Shown: in pieces, positions 9,067 through 17,995 of the stretch | How the letters are laid out: every line of letters begins with the position of its first letter | Position numbering within the stretch: position 1 is the first letter of the stretch | Assembly: GCA_965237725.1 (NCBI GenBank) | Contig: OZ250151.1 | Coordinates: forward strand, 2,666,001 to 2,730,000 | DNA: 64,000 nucleotides | DNA from: G965237725 sp965237725 | GTDB taxonomy: Bacteria; Pseudomonadota; Gammaproteobacteria; Arenicellales; Poriferihabitantaceae | Direction of reading: 5' to 3' | The notes under the pieces: generated by a model | The model's database searches: none | The model's input: only the letters and a program-made list of their open reading frames with translations | What the model was told of the DNA's origin: nothing | Made by a program: the position numbers and the translations under genes

Positions 9067-9885
9067 CTAATCCTGGTTGTAACCTTCCTCGATTGTGCCC
9101 GACCCATCTGAGGATTGGCCGTATTCGTCGTCCCCGTAATCGTCATCGCTGTAGCCTTGATCGTTGGAGTCATCACTAGCATCGTCTTCGCTGTAATCTT
9201 GTCCTTCTACTTCGGTGCTATCATCAACCCCAGCATATCCTGAGTCATCTGATTCTTGCTCAGGCTCCTCATCGTCATACAACGACTCGTCGCTGTCGTC
9301 AGCAAACTCTTCGTCTGAAACCGTTGATGCATCGTCCTGATCTTCAATATTCTGATCGTAGACATTAACCTCCTCAACAACCTCCTCAATCTGTTCTTCA
9401 TATTGGAATGTAAAATACGACCACTTACTCCATTTGCTCTTTCTCTTGTCATTCCTCGAACGGACTCGCCATTTCCATGGCCCATCGGCAGTCACACTAG
9501 ACAAATCCAGGTTGTATTTAGTGTCTTCAACCCGGCGTATATACTGCCAAATCTGATCACGATTTCCACCCCAACCCTGAATATCTTTACAAATTTTACA
9601 GTCTACCTCTATATCATATTTCAGTGCGCCTTCGGGTTGCTGCCATTGCAATGGCAACGGCCCGAGATACTCAGGGAATTCTCGACCACTTGCTGGCCAG
9701 GTAATCTCCGGTGGATTCAGTCCGCCTGAAACTGCATCGTCCAGCGCGTCTTTAAGCAGATCTTTAAACAAATCACCCGCGTCACCACCGTTTTCATCAG
9801 TGTCTTGAGCGGTGGCGAAAGACCCCAAAAACAGCAGCGTTGTGGTCAGGCCAAGTACCAAAAATAACTTTACTGGTTTCAGCAT
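9067..9885 (-). CDS. Secreted protein with FN3-like domain and highly acidic tail
   Basis: I chose ATG 9885 over the upstream TTG at 9900. The 272-residue product has a signal peptide ending near ATA-QDTD. Residues about 60-155 include PPEITWPASG, LPLQWQQPEG, YDIEV and a WKWRVRSRND segment, a pattern typical of fibronectin type III-like sandwich domains. The last ~110 residues are dominated by Asp, Glu, Ser and Tyr (DDSDESLYDDEEPEQE, YSDDDYGDDEYG), a disordered acidic tail that may bind calcium or cationic surfaces. The CKIC pair could form a disulfide. Function is unknown. The gene converges with the paralogue operon with no spacer. Confidence 0.75.
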   Translation of the reverse strand: MLKPVKLFLVLGLTTTLLFLGSFATAQDTDENGGDAGDLFKDLLKDALDDAVSGGLNPPEITWPASGREFPEYLGPLPLQWQQPEGALKYDIEVDCKICKDIQGWGGNRDQIWQYIRRVEDTKYNLDLSSVTADGPWKWRVRSRNDKRKSKWSKWSYFTFQYEEQIEEVVEEVNVYDQNIEDQDDASTVSDEEFADDSDESLYDDEEPEQESDDSGYAGVDDSTEVEGQDYSEDDASDDSNDQGYSDDDYGDDEYGQSSDGSGTIEEGYNQD

Positions 9886-10057
9886 AATTAATAACCCCAA
9901 ATCAATTTTTACATTCTATGATGAAGACTAATTATAGGACAAAACTAACTTTGCTGTTCTAATGATGAATAACTAAAGGAGCTGCAATCATTCATTCTCA
10001 GTGGAGCGAATTCCACCTACACTAATGTAGTGGGTAGGGGATTAGTCATGTACAACC

Positions 10058-10450
10058 ATGGATCCTTCAACCCTACGGCTTTCAGTATGACGGGAAGGTA
10101 TAGGGATTCAGACTGCTGGTATGATGGCCTCGAGACGACCCAAAGCGTCATGCTGAGCGGAGCGCGTCGTCCTGAACGTAGTGAAGGAAAGTATCGATCT
10201 AAAACGATGTGGTGCTTGGGGGACAAATTTTTAACCCGGTATGGATCCTTCAACCCTACGGCTTTCAGGATGACGGGAAGGTATGGGGATTCAGACTGCT
10301 GGTATGATGGCCTCGAGACGACCCAAAGCGTCATGCTGAGCGGAGCGCGTCGTCCTGAACGTAGTGAAGGAAAGTATCTATCTAAAACGATGTAGTGCTT
10401 GGCGGGTCAATTTTAACTCGGCATGGATCCTTCAGCGCTCCACGCTTCAG
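10058..10450. repeat. Tandem ~183-bp direct repeat, two full copies plus a partial third
   Basis: The unit starts ATGGATCCTTCA at 10058, again at 10241 and again at 10423, giving periods of 183 and 182 bp. The first two copies are nearly identical. The third keeps only the first ~20 bases before changing into a different repeat. Each unit contains a segment of the form GTCATGCTGAGCGG...CGTCCTGAACGTAGTGAAGG. That segment also appears around 18040-18090 and 18330-18375, so the array is built from a dispersed repeat family. Open frames here on both strands are repeat artefacts. The preceding stretch 9901-10057 shows no gene. Confidence 0.9.
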
Positions 10451-10624
10451 GACTAGAGAAGCTAAAACGCTAGCGCTTATATATTAAGATTGGGTCCCGA
10501 CGCCGCTGCGCGGCTCAGGACTAAAGAAGCTAAAGCGCTAGCGCTTATATATCAGGATTGGGTCCCGACGCCGCTGCGCGGCTCAGGACTAAAGAAGCTA
10601 AAACGCTAGCGCTTTAGCTTCTTT
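10447..10624. repeat. 68-bp tandem repeat derived from the atpC 3' end
   Basis: Units start TCAGGACTA at 10447, 10515 and 10583, giving exact 68-bp periods. Each unit includes GAAGCTAAA(A/G)CGCTAGCGCTT. In the third unit this arm pairs with TTTAGCTTCTTT at 10613-10624 to form a nearly perfect 34-nt hairpin centred on CGCTAGCG, which overlaps the last codons and stop of atpC. The first two units keep only the left arm. No T-run follows on the minus strand, so this is not a classical intrinsic terminator, though the hairpin may protect the 3' end of the atp mRNA. Confidence 0.85.
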
Positions 10625-11028
10625 AGCTTATCAATGGCGCGGATTTGAGCGGCGAAAGCGGCGAGTTCTGCTTTCATATCAGCGTAATCAGCGTCACCTT
10701 CCGAAGCACCTTTGAGTTTTTCTTCAGCACGCTTCATTGATTCTTCCGCTGCCGCTTCGTCGAGGTCACCACCGCGAATTGCGGTGTCTGAAAGAACCGT
10801 GACCAGATGGGGTTGTACTTCCAGTATTCCACCAGAAATGAAGAAAAACTGTTGCTCACCACCCTCTTGTTCCACGCGAACGTCACCCGGTTTCAATGGT
10901 GTAATCAATGGTGTATGTTTGGGTGCAATACCCAACTCACCAGAAACCCCTGGCGCGTATACCATGGTGCCTTCGCCTGACCAGATTTCTTCTTCCGCGC
11001 TTACAATTTCAACTTGAATGGTAGACAT
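10606..11028 (-). CDS. atpC: F-type ATP synthase subunit epsilon
   Basis: Subunit epsilon of F1 couples the gamma stalk to the c-ring and can inhibit ATP hydrolysis. I place the start at ATG 11028 (MSTIQVEIVSAEEEIW), the typical epsilon N-terminus, not at upstream in-frame codons that run into atpD. The product is 140 residues, normal for proteobacteria. The N-terminal beta-sandwich (GELGIAPKHTPLITPLKPG) and the C-terminal helical hairpin are both present. It is the last gene of the atp operon, 19 bases after atpD. The final codons (KLKKLKR) are encoded by one arm of the hairpin at 10591-10624. Confidence 0.97.
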   Translation of the reverse strand: MSTIQVEIVSAEEEIWSGEGTMVYAPGVSGELGIAPKHTPLITPLKPGDVRVEQEGGEQQFFFISGGILEVQPHLVTVLSDTAIRGGDLDEAAAEESMKRAEEKLKGASEGDADYADMKAELAAFAAQIRAIDKLKKLKR

Positions 11029-11047
11029 TAAATAATTCTCAAGCCAG

Positions 11048-12448
11048 TTAACTGAGTTCTTTTGCTTTTTCGATTGCTTCGTCGATACCGCCGACCATGT
11101 AGAATGCCTGCTCGGGCAAGTGATCGTAATCACCATTGGCGATTCCCTGGAAACCCTTGATGGTATCTTTCAAGGTAACGTACTTACCAGGTGCACCGGT
11201 AAAGGTTTCCGCCACAGTAAAGGGTTGCGACAGGAATCTTTGCATACGACGCGCCCGGCCAACAGCCAACTTGTCATCTTCAGACAATTCGTCCATACCC
11301 AGAATCGCAATGATATCCTGCAACTCTTTATAGCGTTGCAAAGTACCCTGCACAGCGCGAGCGGTATCATAGTGTTCGTTGCCGATGACCAGTGGGTCAA
11401 GCATTCGAGAAGTTGAGTCCAAGGGATCAACCGCAGGGTAAATACCCAGCTCTGCTACTTGCCGTGACAATACCAGGGTAGCGTCTAGGTGAGCAAAGGT
11501 TGTCGCAGGTGATGGATCGGTCAAATCATCCGCGGGTACATATACTGCCTGGAATGAGGTGATCGAACCGGCTTTGGTAGATGTAATTCTTTCCTGCAAG
11601 GCACCCATTTCGTCAGCCAGCGTAGGCTGATAACCTACCGCTGAAGGCATTCGACCCAGCAACGCAGATACTTCGGTTCCGGCCAATGTATATCGATAGA
11701 TGTTATCGATGAACAACAACACGTCCCGGCCTTCATCGCGGAAGTATTCCGCCATAGTTAATCCAGACAATGCAACGCGCAAGCGGTTTCCAGGAGGCTC
11801 GTTCATCTGACCATAAACCATGGCCACTTTGGATTCGGTTGGGTTCTTGACATTAACAACGCCCGCTTCCTGCATTTCGTGATAGAAATCGTTTCCTTCC
11901 CGGGTTCTTTCACCAACCCCGGCAAAAACCGACAATCCGCTGTGGGCCGTTGCGATGTTATTGATCAGTTCCAGCAAGGTAACTGTTTTACCAACGCCGG
12001 CACCACCAAACAAACCAATTTTACCGCCTTTGGAGATAGGCATAATCAGGTCAACAACCTTGATTCCGGTTTCAAGCAACTCGACACTGGCTGCCTGCTC
12101 TTCGTAGGTTGGTGCCGGACGGTGAATGGGCATGCGGGTGTCCGATTTAATATCACCGCATTCATCAACGGGCTCTCCCAGAACATCCATAATCCGCCCC
12201 AGCGTACCTTCACCGACGGGAACGGAAATCGGAGCGCCAGTGCTTTTAACTTCCACGCCACGCTTTAAGCCATCAGATGACCCCATGGCAATACATCGCA
12301 CTACGCCGTCGCCCATTTGTTGTTGAACTTCCAGGGTTAAACCTGCTTCATCAATTTTCAACGCATGATAAACTTTTGGTACTGAATCACGGGGAAACTG
12401 TACGTCTACAACCGCGCCGATTATTTCTACGATATTTCCTGAACTCAT
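11048..12448 (-). CDS. atpD: F-type ATP synthase subunit beta
   Basis: This is the catalytic F1 subunit, which makes ATP from ADP and phosphate at the alpha/beta interfaces on the cytoplasmic side. The 466-residue product has the P-loop GGAGVGKT near residue 155, the following GERTREGNDFYHEM segment with the catalytic Glu, and the DELSEED region in the C-terminal domain (as MDELSEDDK). Length and order match bacterial AtpD. It lies between atpG and atpC in the conserved operon order. Confidence 0.99.
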   Translation of the reverse strand: MSSGNIVEIIGAVVDVQFPRDSVPKVYHALKIDEAGLTLEVQQQMGDGVVRCIAMGSSDGLKRGVEVKSTGAPISVPVGEGTLGRIMDVLGEPVDECGDIKSDTRMPIHRPAPTYEEQAASVELLETGIKVVDLIMPISKGGKIGLFGGAGVGKTVTLLELINNIATAHSGLSVFAGVGERTREGNDFYHEMQEAGVVNVKNPTESKVAMVYGQMNEPPGNRLRVALSGLTMAEYFRDEGRDVLLFIDNIYRYTLAGTEVSALLGRMPSAVGYQPTLADEMGALQERITSTKAGSITSFQAVYVPADDLTDPSPATTFAHLDATLVLSRQVAELGIYPAVDPLDSTSRMLDPLVIGNEHYDTARAVQGTLQRYKELQDIIAILGMDELSEDDKLAVGRARRMQRFLSQPFTVAETFTGAPGKYVTLKDTIKGFQGIANGDYDHLPEQAFYMVGGIDEAIEKAKELS

Positions 12449-12518
12449 GGTTCGAAAAACCTCAATTAAAATTTCAAATTCTTAAACTACGATGCCCAAA
12501 ACAATTTTGGCGCTGCGG

Positions 12519-13382
12519 TTAAACAGCGGCTGCACCACTCACAATTTCTGACAGCTCCTGGGTAATGGCTGCCTGTCTGGCCTTGTTATAGACCAGCTGT
12601 AAATCATCAATAAGATTGCCTGCATTATCCGTAGCTGCTTTCATTGCAACCATTCGCGCCGCCTGTTCACAGGCAGAATTCTCAGCTACCGATTGATAAA
12701 CAAGGGACTCGATATAACGAGCCATCAGTACATCAATAACTTCTTTGGAATCGGGCTCATAAATATAATCCCAATAGTGTTTCAGTTCTTCTTCTTCGCT
12801 GGGCGCTATTGGAATCAGCTGCTCTACGTTGGGCGCCTGGGTCATAGTATTAACAAATTCATTGCTAACCACAAACAGCCGATCGATGTCACCTTCAAGG
12901 TATCCATCCATCATCACCTTGACCGCACCAATTAAAACTTCAAGCTGGGGTGCGTCGCCAAGATCAGTGGCTTCACTGAGCACTTCAGCGTTGTAACGTT
13001 TAAAAAAAGCACTGGCTTTTTTACCAATCACAGAAACTTTAACCTTGGCACCTTGATCACTCCACTCCGACATGGCATTTGCGGCTTTTCGAAAGACGTT
13101 GACGTTGAGGCCGCCGCACAATCCGCGATCGCTGGAAACAATAATAAATCCAACCGCATTGACCTGCTCACGCTCAATCACATAAGGATGTTTATATTCC
13201 GGATGGGCGTTGGCCAGATGTGCAACCACGTTACGCATTTTCTGGGCATAGGGTCGAGCCGCCCTCATACGATTCTGGGCACGACGCATTTTGCTCGCCG
13301 CAACCATTTCCATAGCCTTGGTGATTTTGCGGGTGCTGCCGATGCTCTTAATCTGGGTGCGTATTTCTTTGGTGCTGGCCAT
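12519..13382 (-). CDS. atpG: F-type ATP synthase subunit gamma
   Basis: This is the central rotor stalk of F1, which turns inside the alpha3beta3 ring. The 287-residue product has the family's N-terminal helix (EIRTQIKSIGSTRKITKAM), the SSDRGLCGGLN motif and the C-terminal helix (NKARQAAITQELSEIVSGA). The last motif is the usual gamma signature. Neighbours are atpA upstream (30-base gap) and atpD downstream (70 bases). Confidence 0.99.
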   Translation of the reverse strand: MASTKEIRTQIKSIGSTRKITKAMEMVAASKMRRAQNRMRAARPYAQKMRNVVAHLANAHPEYKHPYVIEREQVNAVGFIIVSSDRGLCGGLNVNVFRKAANAMSEWSDQGAKVKVSVIGKKASAFFKRYNAEVLSEATDLGDAPQLEVLIGAVKVMMDGYLEGDIDRLFVVSNEFVNTMTQAPNVEQLIPIAPSEEEELKHYWDYIYEPDSKEVIDVLMARYIESLVYQSVAENSACEQAARMVAMKAATDNAGNLIDDLQLVYNKARQAAITQELSEIVSGAAAV

Positions 13383-13412
13383 TATAAATTCCTGTTAGCT
13401 AATCTTAATTGA

Positions 13413-14960
13413 TTACCAGCTACCATTCTTTTTGAAGTCTTCCAGCGCTGCATTCAACTTCGCAACCACTTCGTCAGAATAGGCTTTATCCCGATTAATT
13501 TCTTCAATCAAATCGGCGCTATTAGATTTAACATAGGCCTGCATCGCATTTTCGAATGCTACAACTTGTTCGACAGCAACATCATCGAGATAGCCTTCGT
13601 TGGCTGCGAATAGCGACAACGCCATTTCAGCAACAGACATCGGTTGATACTGGGCCTGTTTCATCATTTCCATAACCCGTTCACCACGCTCCAGCTGTTT
13701 ACGGGTGGCTTCGTCGAGGTCGGATGCAAACTGAGAGAACGCCGCCAGCTCACGATACTGGGCCAGGGCTAGTCGAATACCACCGCCGAGTTTTTTGATG
13801 ATCCCACTTTGTGCCGCGCCACCTACCCGAGATACAGATAATCCTGCGTTGATTGCAGGTCGCATACCGGCGTTAAATAAATCAGTTTCAAGGAAGATCT
13901 GGCCATCGGTAATTGAAATTACGTTGGTTGGTACGAATGCAGATACGTCACCGGCCTGGGTTTCGATAATCGGCAACGCGGTTAGCGAGCCCGTTTGGCC
14001 TTTGACTTTGCCGCCGGTTAACTTCTCAACTTCGGCTTCATTTATTCGTGAAGACCGCTCGAGCAACCGAGAGTGGAGATAGAAAACGTCACCAGGATAC
14101 GCTTCCCGACCAGGAGGTCGTTTCAGCAATAGTGAAATTTGACGATAGGCCCAGGCCTGTTTGGTCAAATCATCATAAATAATCAGGGCATCTTCGCCTT
14201 TGTCGCGAAAATATTCACCCATAGTACAACCGGCATAAGGCGCAATAAATTGTTCTGCAGCCGAATTGGAAGCGGCAGCAGATACCACAATGGTATGCTC
14301 CATTGCATCGTGTTCTTCAAGCTTGCGTACCACGCCCGCGATACTGGATGCTTTTTGTCCAACCGCAACATAGATACATTTAATCCCAGTACCTTTCTGA
14401 TTGATGATAGCGTCAATAGCTACTGCTGTTTTACCGGTTTGGCGGTCGCCTATGATCAACTCTCGTTGACCCCGTCCGATTGGCACCATGGAGTCAATTG
14501 ATTTCAATCCGGTTTGGACCGGTTGATCTACTGATTTTCGTGCGATTACCCCAGGGGCAATTTTTTCGATTGCGGACGATATGGTGTTTTCGATGGGGCC
14601 TTTGCCGTCGATGGGTTGTCCGAGGGCACTTACAACTCGACCAAGTAACGCATCCCCGGTTGGTACTTCGAGAATCCGACCAGTGCATTTAACCGTATCA
14701 CCTTCAGACAGATGTTTGTAGTCACCCAAAATTACCGCGCCCACTGAATCCTGTTCCAGGTTCAATGCCAGGCCAAATGTGTTACCAGGGAACTCAAGCA
14801 TCTCGCCCTGCATGGCTTCACTGAGACCGTGGATACGGGCGATACCATCAGTCAACATGACAATAGTACCTTCGGTGCGTGCTTCTGCGTCTGCTTCGAA
14901 GTTTTTGATTCGATCTTTAATCAGTTCGCTGATTTCCGACGGATTCAATTGAATGGACAT
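13413..14960 (-). CDS. atpA: F-type ATP synthase subunit alpha
   Basis: This is the non-catalytic nucleotide-binding subunit of F1. The 515-residue product has the P-loop GDRQTGKTA near residue 169, the LLLKRPPGREAYPGDVFYLH region and the PAINAGLSVSRVGG signature. The length is normal. It lies between atpH and atpG in the standard order. Confidence 0.99.
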   Translation of the reverse strand: MSIQLNPSEISELIKDRIKNFEADAEARTEGTIVMLTDGIARIHGLSEAMQGEMLEFPGNTFGLALNLEQDSVGAVILGDYKHLSEGDTVKCTGRILEVPTGDALLGRVVSALGQPIDGKGPIENTISSAIEKIAPGVIARKSVDQPVQTGLKSIDSMVPIGRGQRELIIGDRQTGKTAVAIDAIINQKGTGIKCIYVAVGQKASSIAGVVRKLEEHDAMEHTIVVSAAASNSAAEQFIAPYAGCTMGEYFRDKGEDALIIYDDLTKQAWAYRQISLLLKRPPGREAYPGDVFYLHSRLLERSSRINEAEVEKLTGGKVKGQTGSLTALPIIETQAGDVSAFVPTNVISITDGQIFLETDLFNAGMRPAINAGLSVSRVGGAAQSGIIKKLGGGIRLALAQYRELAAFSQFASDLDEATRKQLERGERVMEMMKQAQYQPMSVAEMALSLFAANEGYLDDVAVEQVVAFENAMQAYVKSNSADLIEEINRDKAYSDEVVAKLNAALEDFKKNGSW

Positions 14961-15004
14961 TATTTATATTCCTCTAATTAAGGTATTTGGGCCTGCGCTC
15001 ATTG

Positions 15005-15541
15005 CTAGGATCCCAGTGTACTTACAAGTTGTTCGAGTTGTGCCTTTACCGAGCCATCTACCACCCAGTCTCCTGCGCGAATAACCGCGCCACCGATGAG
15101 ATCTTCATCAACATCAAAATCCAGATTCACCGTGCGGCCAAGTTTTGACTGAAGCGCATCAGCAAATTGCTTTTGTTGCTTTTCGTCAATAGCTGCGGCA
15201 GTGGTCATTTCCGCGGAAATCACTTTTTCAGCATCTGCCTTTCGAGCGGCAAATGCTTCAGCAATATCACCCATCTCAACTACCCGATCATTTCTGACCA
15301 GCAATTTCACCAGGTTTTTCCCGCCTTCATTTAATTTCTTGCCGCAGACATCGATAATCAAATCCGCTAACTGGGCAGGAGACACCGCAGGATCCTTGGT
15401 CAATCTGATCAGGGCTGCATCGCTGGATACTGCTGCCAGCAATTGCAATTGGTCATCCCAGCCGCTGAGATCCTTTTGTTCCTGGGCCAGTTCAAAAATA
15501 GCCTGGGCATAAGGTCTGGCTATGTTACTTTGCGCTGACAT
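15005..15541 (-). CDS. atpH: F-type ATP synthase subunit delta
   Basis: This peripheral-stalk subunit links F1 to subunit b. The product is 178 residues, typical of the family. It opens with the usual ARPYAQAIFELA helix and contains a VDEDLIGGAVIRAGDWVVDGSV segment like the conserved delta C-terminal motif. It lies 42 bases after atpF and 44 bases before atpA. Confidence 0.98.
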   Translation of the reverse strand: MSAQSNIARPYAQAIFELAQEQKDLSGWDDQLQLLAAVSSDAALIRLTKDPAVSPAQLADLIIDVCGKKLNEGGKNLVKLLVRNDRVVEMGDIAEAFAARKADAEKVISAEMTTAAAIDEKQQKQFADALQSKLGRTVNLDFDVDEDLIGGAVIRAGDWVVDGSVKAQLEQLVSTLGS

Positions 15542-15583
15542 GATCTTATTTGTATTGATTCAATAGATGACTAAAGTAATGGA

Positions 15584-16054
15584 CTAAAGTTTTGCCGCCA
15601 AATCTTTGAGTAACTTGGCATGTGCTTTGGCATCAACTTCCTTCTTCAGGATTTGTTGAGCACCGGCAACCGCAAGTTCACCAACCTGACCACGTAAGGT
15701 TTCTTTTGCTTTATTGATTTCGGTGTCGATTTCAGCCCGAGCAGCAGTGGTAATTCGCTCACCCTCCTGTTTAGCGTTGTCTCGCGCCTCATCAACCAGC
15801 TCAGAGCCACGTTTATCCGCTTTGGCAATAATCTCGTTGGCTTGACCCTTGGCCTCTGCGATGACCGTTTCGGCCTGCTTCAACCCTTCCGCCTCAGCCA
15901 TCTGCCCTTTCTCAGCTGCGGCCAGGCCGTCAGCGATTCGGGTTTTACGTTCGTCCAGGGCGTCGATTAAAAACGACCAGACGAATTTTTTGCAAAACCA
16001 GACAAAGATGATGAAAAAGAATACCTGAACAATAAGTGTGAGATTGAGATTCAT
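15584..16054 (-). CDS. atpF: F-type ATP synthase subunit b
   Basis: This subunit forms the membrane-anchored peripheral stalk. The 156-residue product has one N-terminal transmembrane helix (about residues 5-27, LTLIVQVFFFIIFVWFCKKF) followed by a long charged, alanine-rich coiled coil (AAAEKGQMAEAEGLKQAE, REDA/E-rich). Length and topology match proteobacterial AtpF. Confidence 0.98.
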   Translation of the reverse strand: MNLNLTLIVQVFFFIIFVWFCKKFVWSFLIDALDERKTRIADGLAAAEKGQMAEAEGLKQAETVIAEAKGQANEIIAKADKRGSELVDEARDNAKQEGERITTAARAEIDTEINKAKETLRGQVGELAVAGAQQILKKEVDAKAHAKLLKDLAAKL

Positions 16055-16117
16055 CTCGCTTCGCCTCGATATCTTAAGTTAATTGAATTGCTGTCATTTG
16101 ACTTGCCGTAATTTGAA

Positions 16118-16348
16118 CTACGCAACCGCAAACAGGACGTACATGGCAATACCAACAGCAATCATGGGTACCGCATCCACAAGACCCATGACAATGAAGA
16201 ATTGGGTGCGTAACATTGGAATCAGTTCTGGTTGGCGGGCTGCGCCTTCAAGAAAGCGTCCACCAAGAATGCCGATGCCAACTGCTGCGCCCAATGCGCC
16301 CAGTCCCATCATGATCGCGCCTGCGATGTATAAAAGTGCTTGTTCCAT
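16118..16348 (-). CDS. atpE: F-type ATP synthase subunit c
   Basis: This is the rotor-ring proteolipid that carries ions through Fo. The 76-residue product has two transmembrane helices with a glycine-rich first helix (GALGAAVGIGILGGRFLEGA) and a polar RQPE loop. The ion-binding carboxylate is Asp in GLVDAVPMIAVG. The residues around it match the proton-type ring of Escherichia coli and lack the extra Gln/Thr of sodium rings, so the enzyme is probably proton-driven. Confidence 0.98.
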   Translation of the reverse strand: MEQALLYIAGAIMMGLGALGAAVGIGILGGRFLEGAARQPELIPMLRTQFFIVMGLVDAVPMIAVGIAMYVLFAVA

Positions 16349-16410
16349 CTTAATCTCCGAAAGTAAAGTTTGGAATAAAAGTTAAAAAATTTTAGAAAAC
16401 GGTCCTGATC

Positions 16411-17271
16411 TTAGTGATGTTGATGTGCCATATCCATATAAACAATGGTTAGTACCATGAAAATAAACGCCTGCAAGGTAATAACCAGAATATGGAATAT
16501 GGCCCAAATTAGTTGTAGCGCACCACCGAAGATAATCAGTGTTGCGCCAGCGCCAAACATCAATGAAATTAGAATAAATATCATCTCACCCGCGTACATG
16601 TTGCCAAATAACCGCAGTGAGTGTGAAATTGGTTTTGAAATCAGACTGACAAATTCCAGGAAGAAGTTCACTGGAATGAATAATAGTTTCAGGATCGGGT
16701 TTTTTGCCTCGAAAGGATGCATGGTTAATTCCGCAGCAAATCCACCAATGCCTTTAACCTTGATGCTGTAGTAAATCATCATCACAAAAATACTCAAGGC
16801 CAGGCCGAAAGTAATATTGGGGTCGGTGCTGGGCACCACTTTCTGAAAATGAATTCCAAACAGCTCGAGGAATCGGGGTATCACTTCTACAGGGATTAGA
16901 TCCATCAGGTTCATCAAGAACACCCAGCAAAACAAGGTCAATGCCATCGGTGCAACCAGATCGTTTTTGGCGCTAAATGACCCGCGTACGTTTTCGTCGA
17001 TGAATTCAACAATCATTTCAACAAAATTCTGAATACCACTGGGTTCATCAGAGGTCATATTTTTCGCTACCCTGCGAAATATCAACAAAAACAACGCGCC
17101 GAGGAAAAATGACCAGAACAGGCTGTCCAGGTGGAATGCCATGAATCCCATTTCTGCTGCCTCTTCACCACTATGTGCCAATCCCCAATGACCATCAGCA
17201 TGACGCCCATAGGTCAGGTTGGTCAGGTGGTGACGAATAAACTCTGTGGAAGTGGGTGCTTCAGATGCCAT
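16411..17271 (-). CDS. atpB: F-type ATP synthase subunit a
   Basis: This Fo subunit forms the two proton half-channels beside the c-ring. The 286-residue product has five to six hydrophobic helices and the essential arginine in SLRLFGNMYAGE, followed by the conserved C-terminal helix (AIFHILVITLQAFIFMVL). The N-terminus contains several histidines (RHADGHWGLAHS) and the C-terminus ends in QHH. The length is normal for gammaproteobacteria. Confidence 0.98.
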   Translation of the reverse strand: MASEAPTSTEFIRHHLTNLTYGRHADGHWGLAHSGEEAAEMGFMAFHLDSLFWSFFLGALFLLIFRRVAKNMTSDEPSGIQNFVEMIVEFIDENVRGSFSAKNDLVAPMALTLFCWVFLMNLMDLIPVEVIPRFLELFGIHFQKVVPSTDPNITFGLALSIFVMMIYYSIKVKGIGGFAAELTMHPFEAKNPILKLLFIPVNFFLEFVSLISKPISHSLRLFGNMYAGEMIFILISLMFGAGATLIIFGGALQLIWAIFHILVITLQAFIFMVLTIVYMDMAHQHH

Positions 17272-17378
17272 CTGTATATAAAAATGCCGTATTCAAAAAT
17301 GTCGTATTCAAAAATTTATAAACTGTACATGATGAATCCAAAATTTTCCAGATCAAACTAGACGTAATTTCCGATCAA

Positions 17379-17810
17379 CTAATTTTTCAGTTGTCCTGAA
17401 ACAATACTGGACATCTGAACGATAAAATAACTCGTAACCACAAGCAATGGTTCAAGATCAAGCACTATCAAACCAAAAGCAATACCGCCGCCGACAATAA
17501 CCAATTTGTTCAACAAACCTGAATAAATCGGTATCAGCGCAGCTTGACTCAACTCTTCGCCCGCTTTGCCAACAGTTCTGCGTAAACTTCTGGCGCTGAG
17601 TATTGTACCCGTTATCGCCAGCATAGAGCCATAGGCCAATGCGCCGAGTTTGGTCGCAGATTGGATAAAACCATCTCCGCCAGTAAAAGCAAGGTATCCC
17701 AGAAAAACCACAAAAAGTGATACAAAAACCAGTATTTGCGCTACCAGGATACGCTTTATACTCTGTTCCAGCAAAGGATCCTGCCGTTTTTCTGGCTTAT
17801 CCTTACTCAT
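17379..17810 (-). CDS. atpI: ATP synthase accessory protein AtpI
   Basis: AtpI is a small membrane protein at the head of the atp operon that helps assemble the c-ring. The 143-residue product has four hydrophobic segments, with a basic N-terminus (MSKDKPEKRQDPLLEQSIKR). The sequence family is poorly conserved, and the call rests mainly on topology, size and position 107 bases upstream of atpB. Confidence 0.85.
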   Translation of the reverse strand: MSKDKPEKRQDPLLEQSIKRILVAQILVFVSLFVVFLGYLAFTGGDGFIQSATKLGALAYGSMLAITGTILSARSLRRTVGKAGEELSQAALIPIYSGLLNKLVIVGGGIAFGLIVLDLEPLLVVTSYFIVQMSSIVSGQLKN

Positions 17811-17995
17811 GTAATGTCCTTAAGACCATCAGATTGTGAACATCTGCGCATTACTTATCTGGCAACCTGGTCTGCCATCAAAGGCGGCGGATTATAAGGG
17901 CATCAAATGAGTCGGTCAACCGGGCATGGGCAATCCAGATCAATTGGATAAACAACTGAAATCACGTGGGAAAATCTGTTGAGAACAAATATTTA

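Noticed and set aside
10017..10395. Open frames on both strands within the 183-bp array
   Set aside because: They encode the repeat itself, with the same residues repeated, and have no ribosome-binding site or protein-like features.
10058..10624. Possible CRISPR-like array
   Set aside because: Repeats are 183 or 68 bp, directly tandem with no variable spacers, and no cas genes are present.
17955..17970. Possible parS site near ATCACGTGGGAAA
   Set aside because: Only the CACGTG centre matches; the flanks do not form the parS palindrome.
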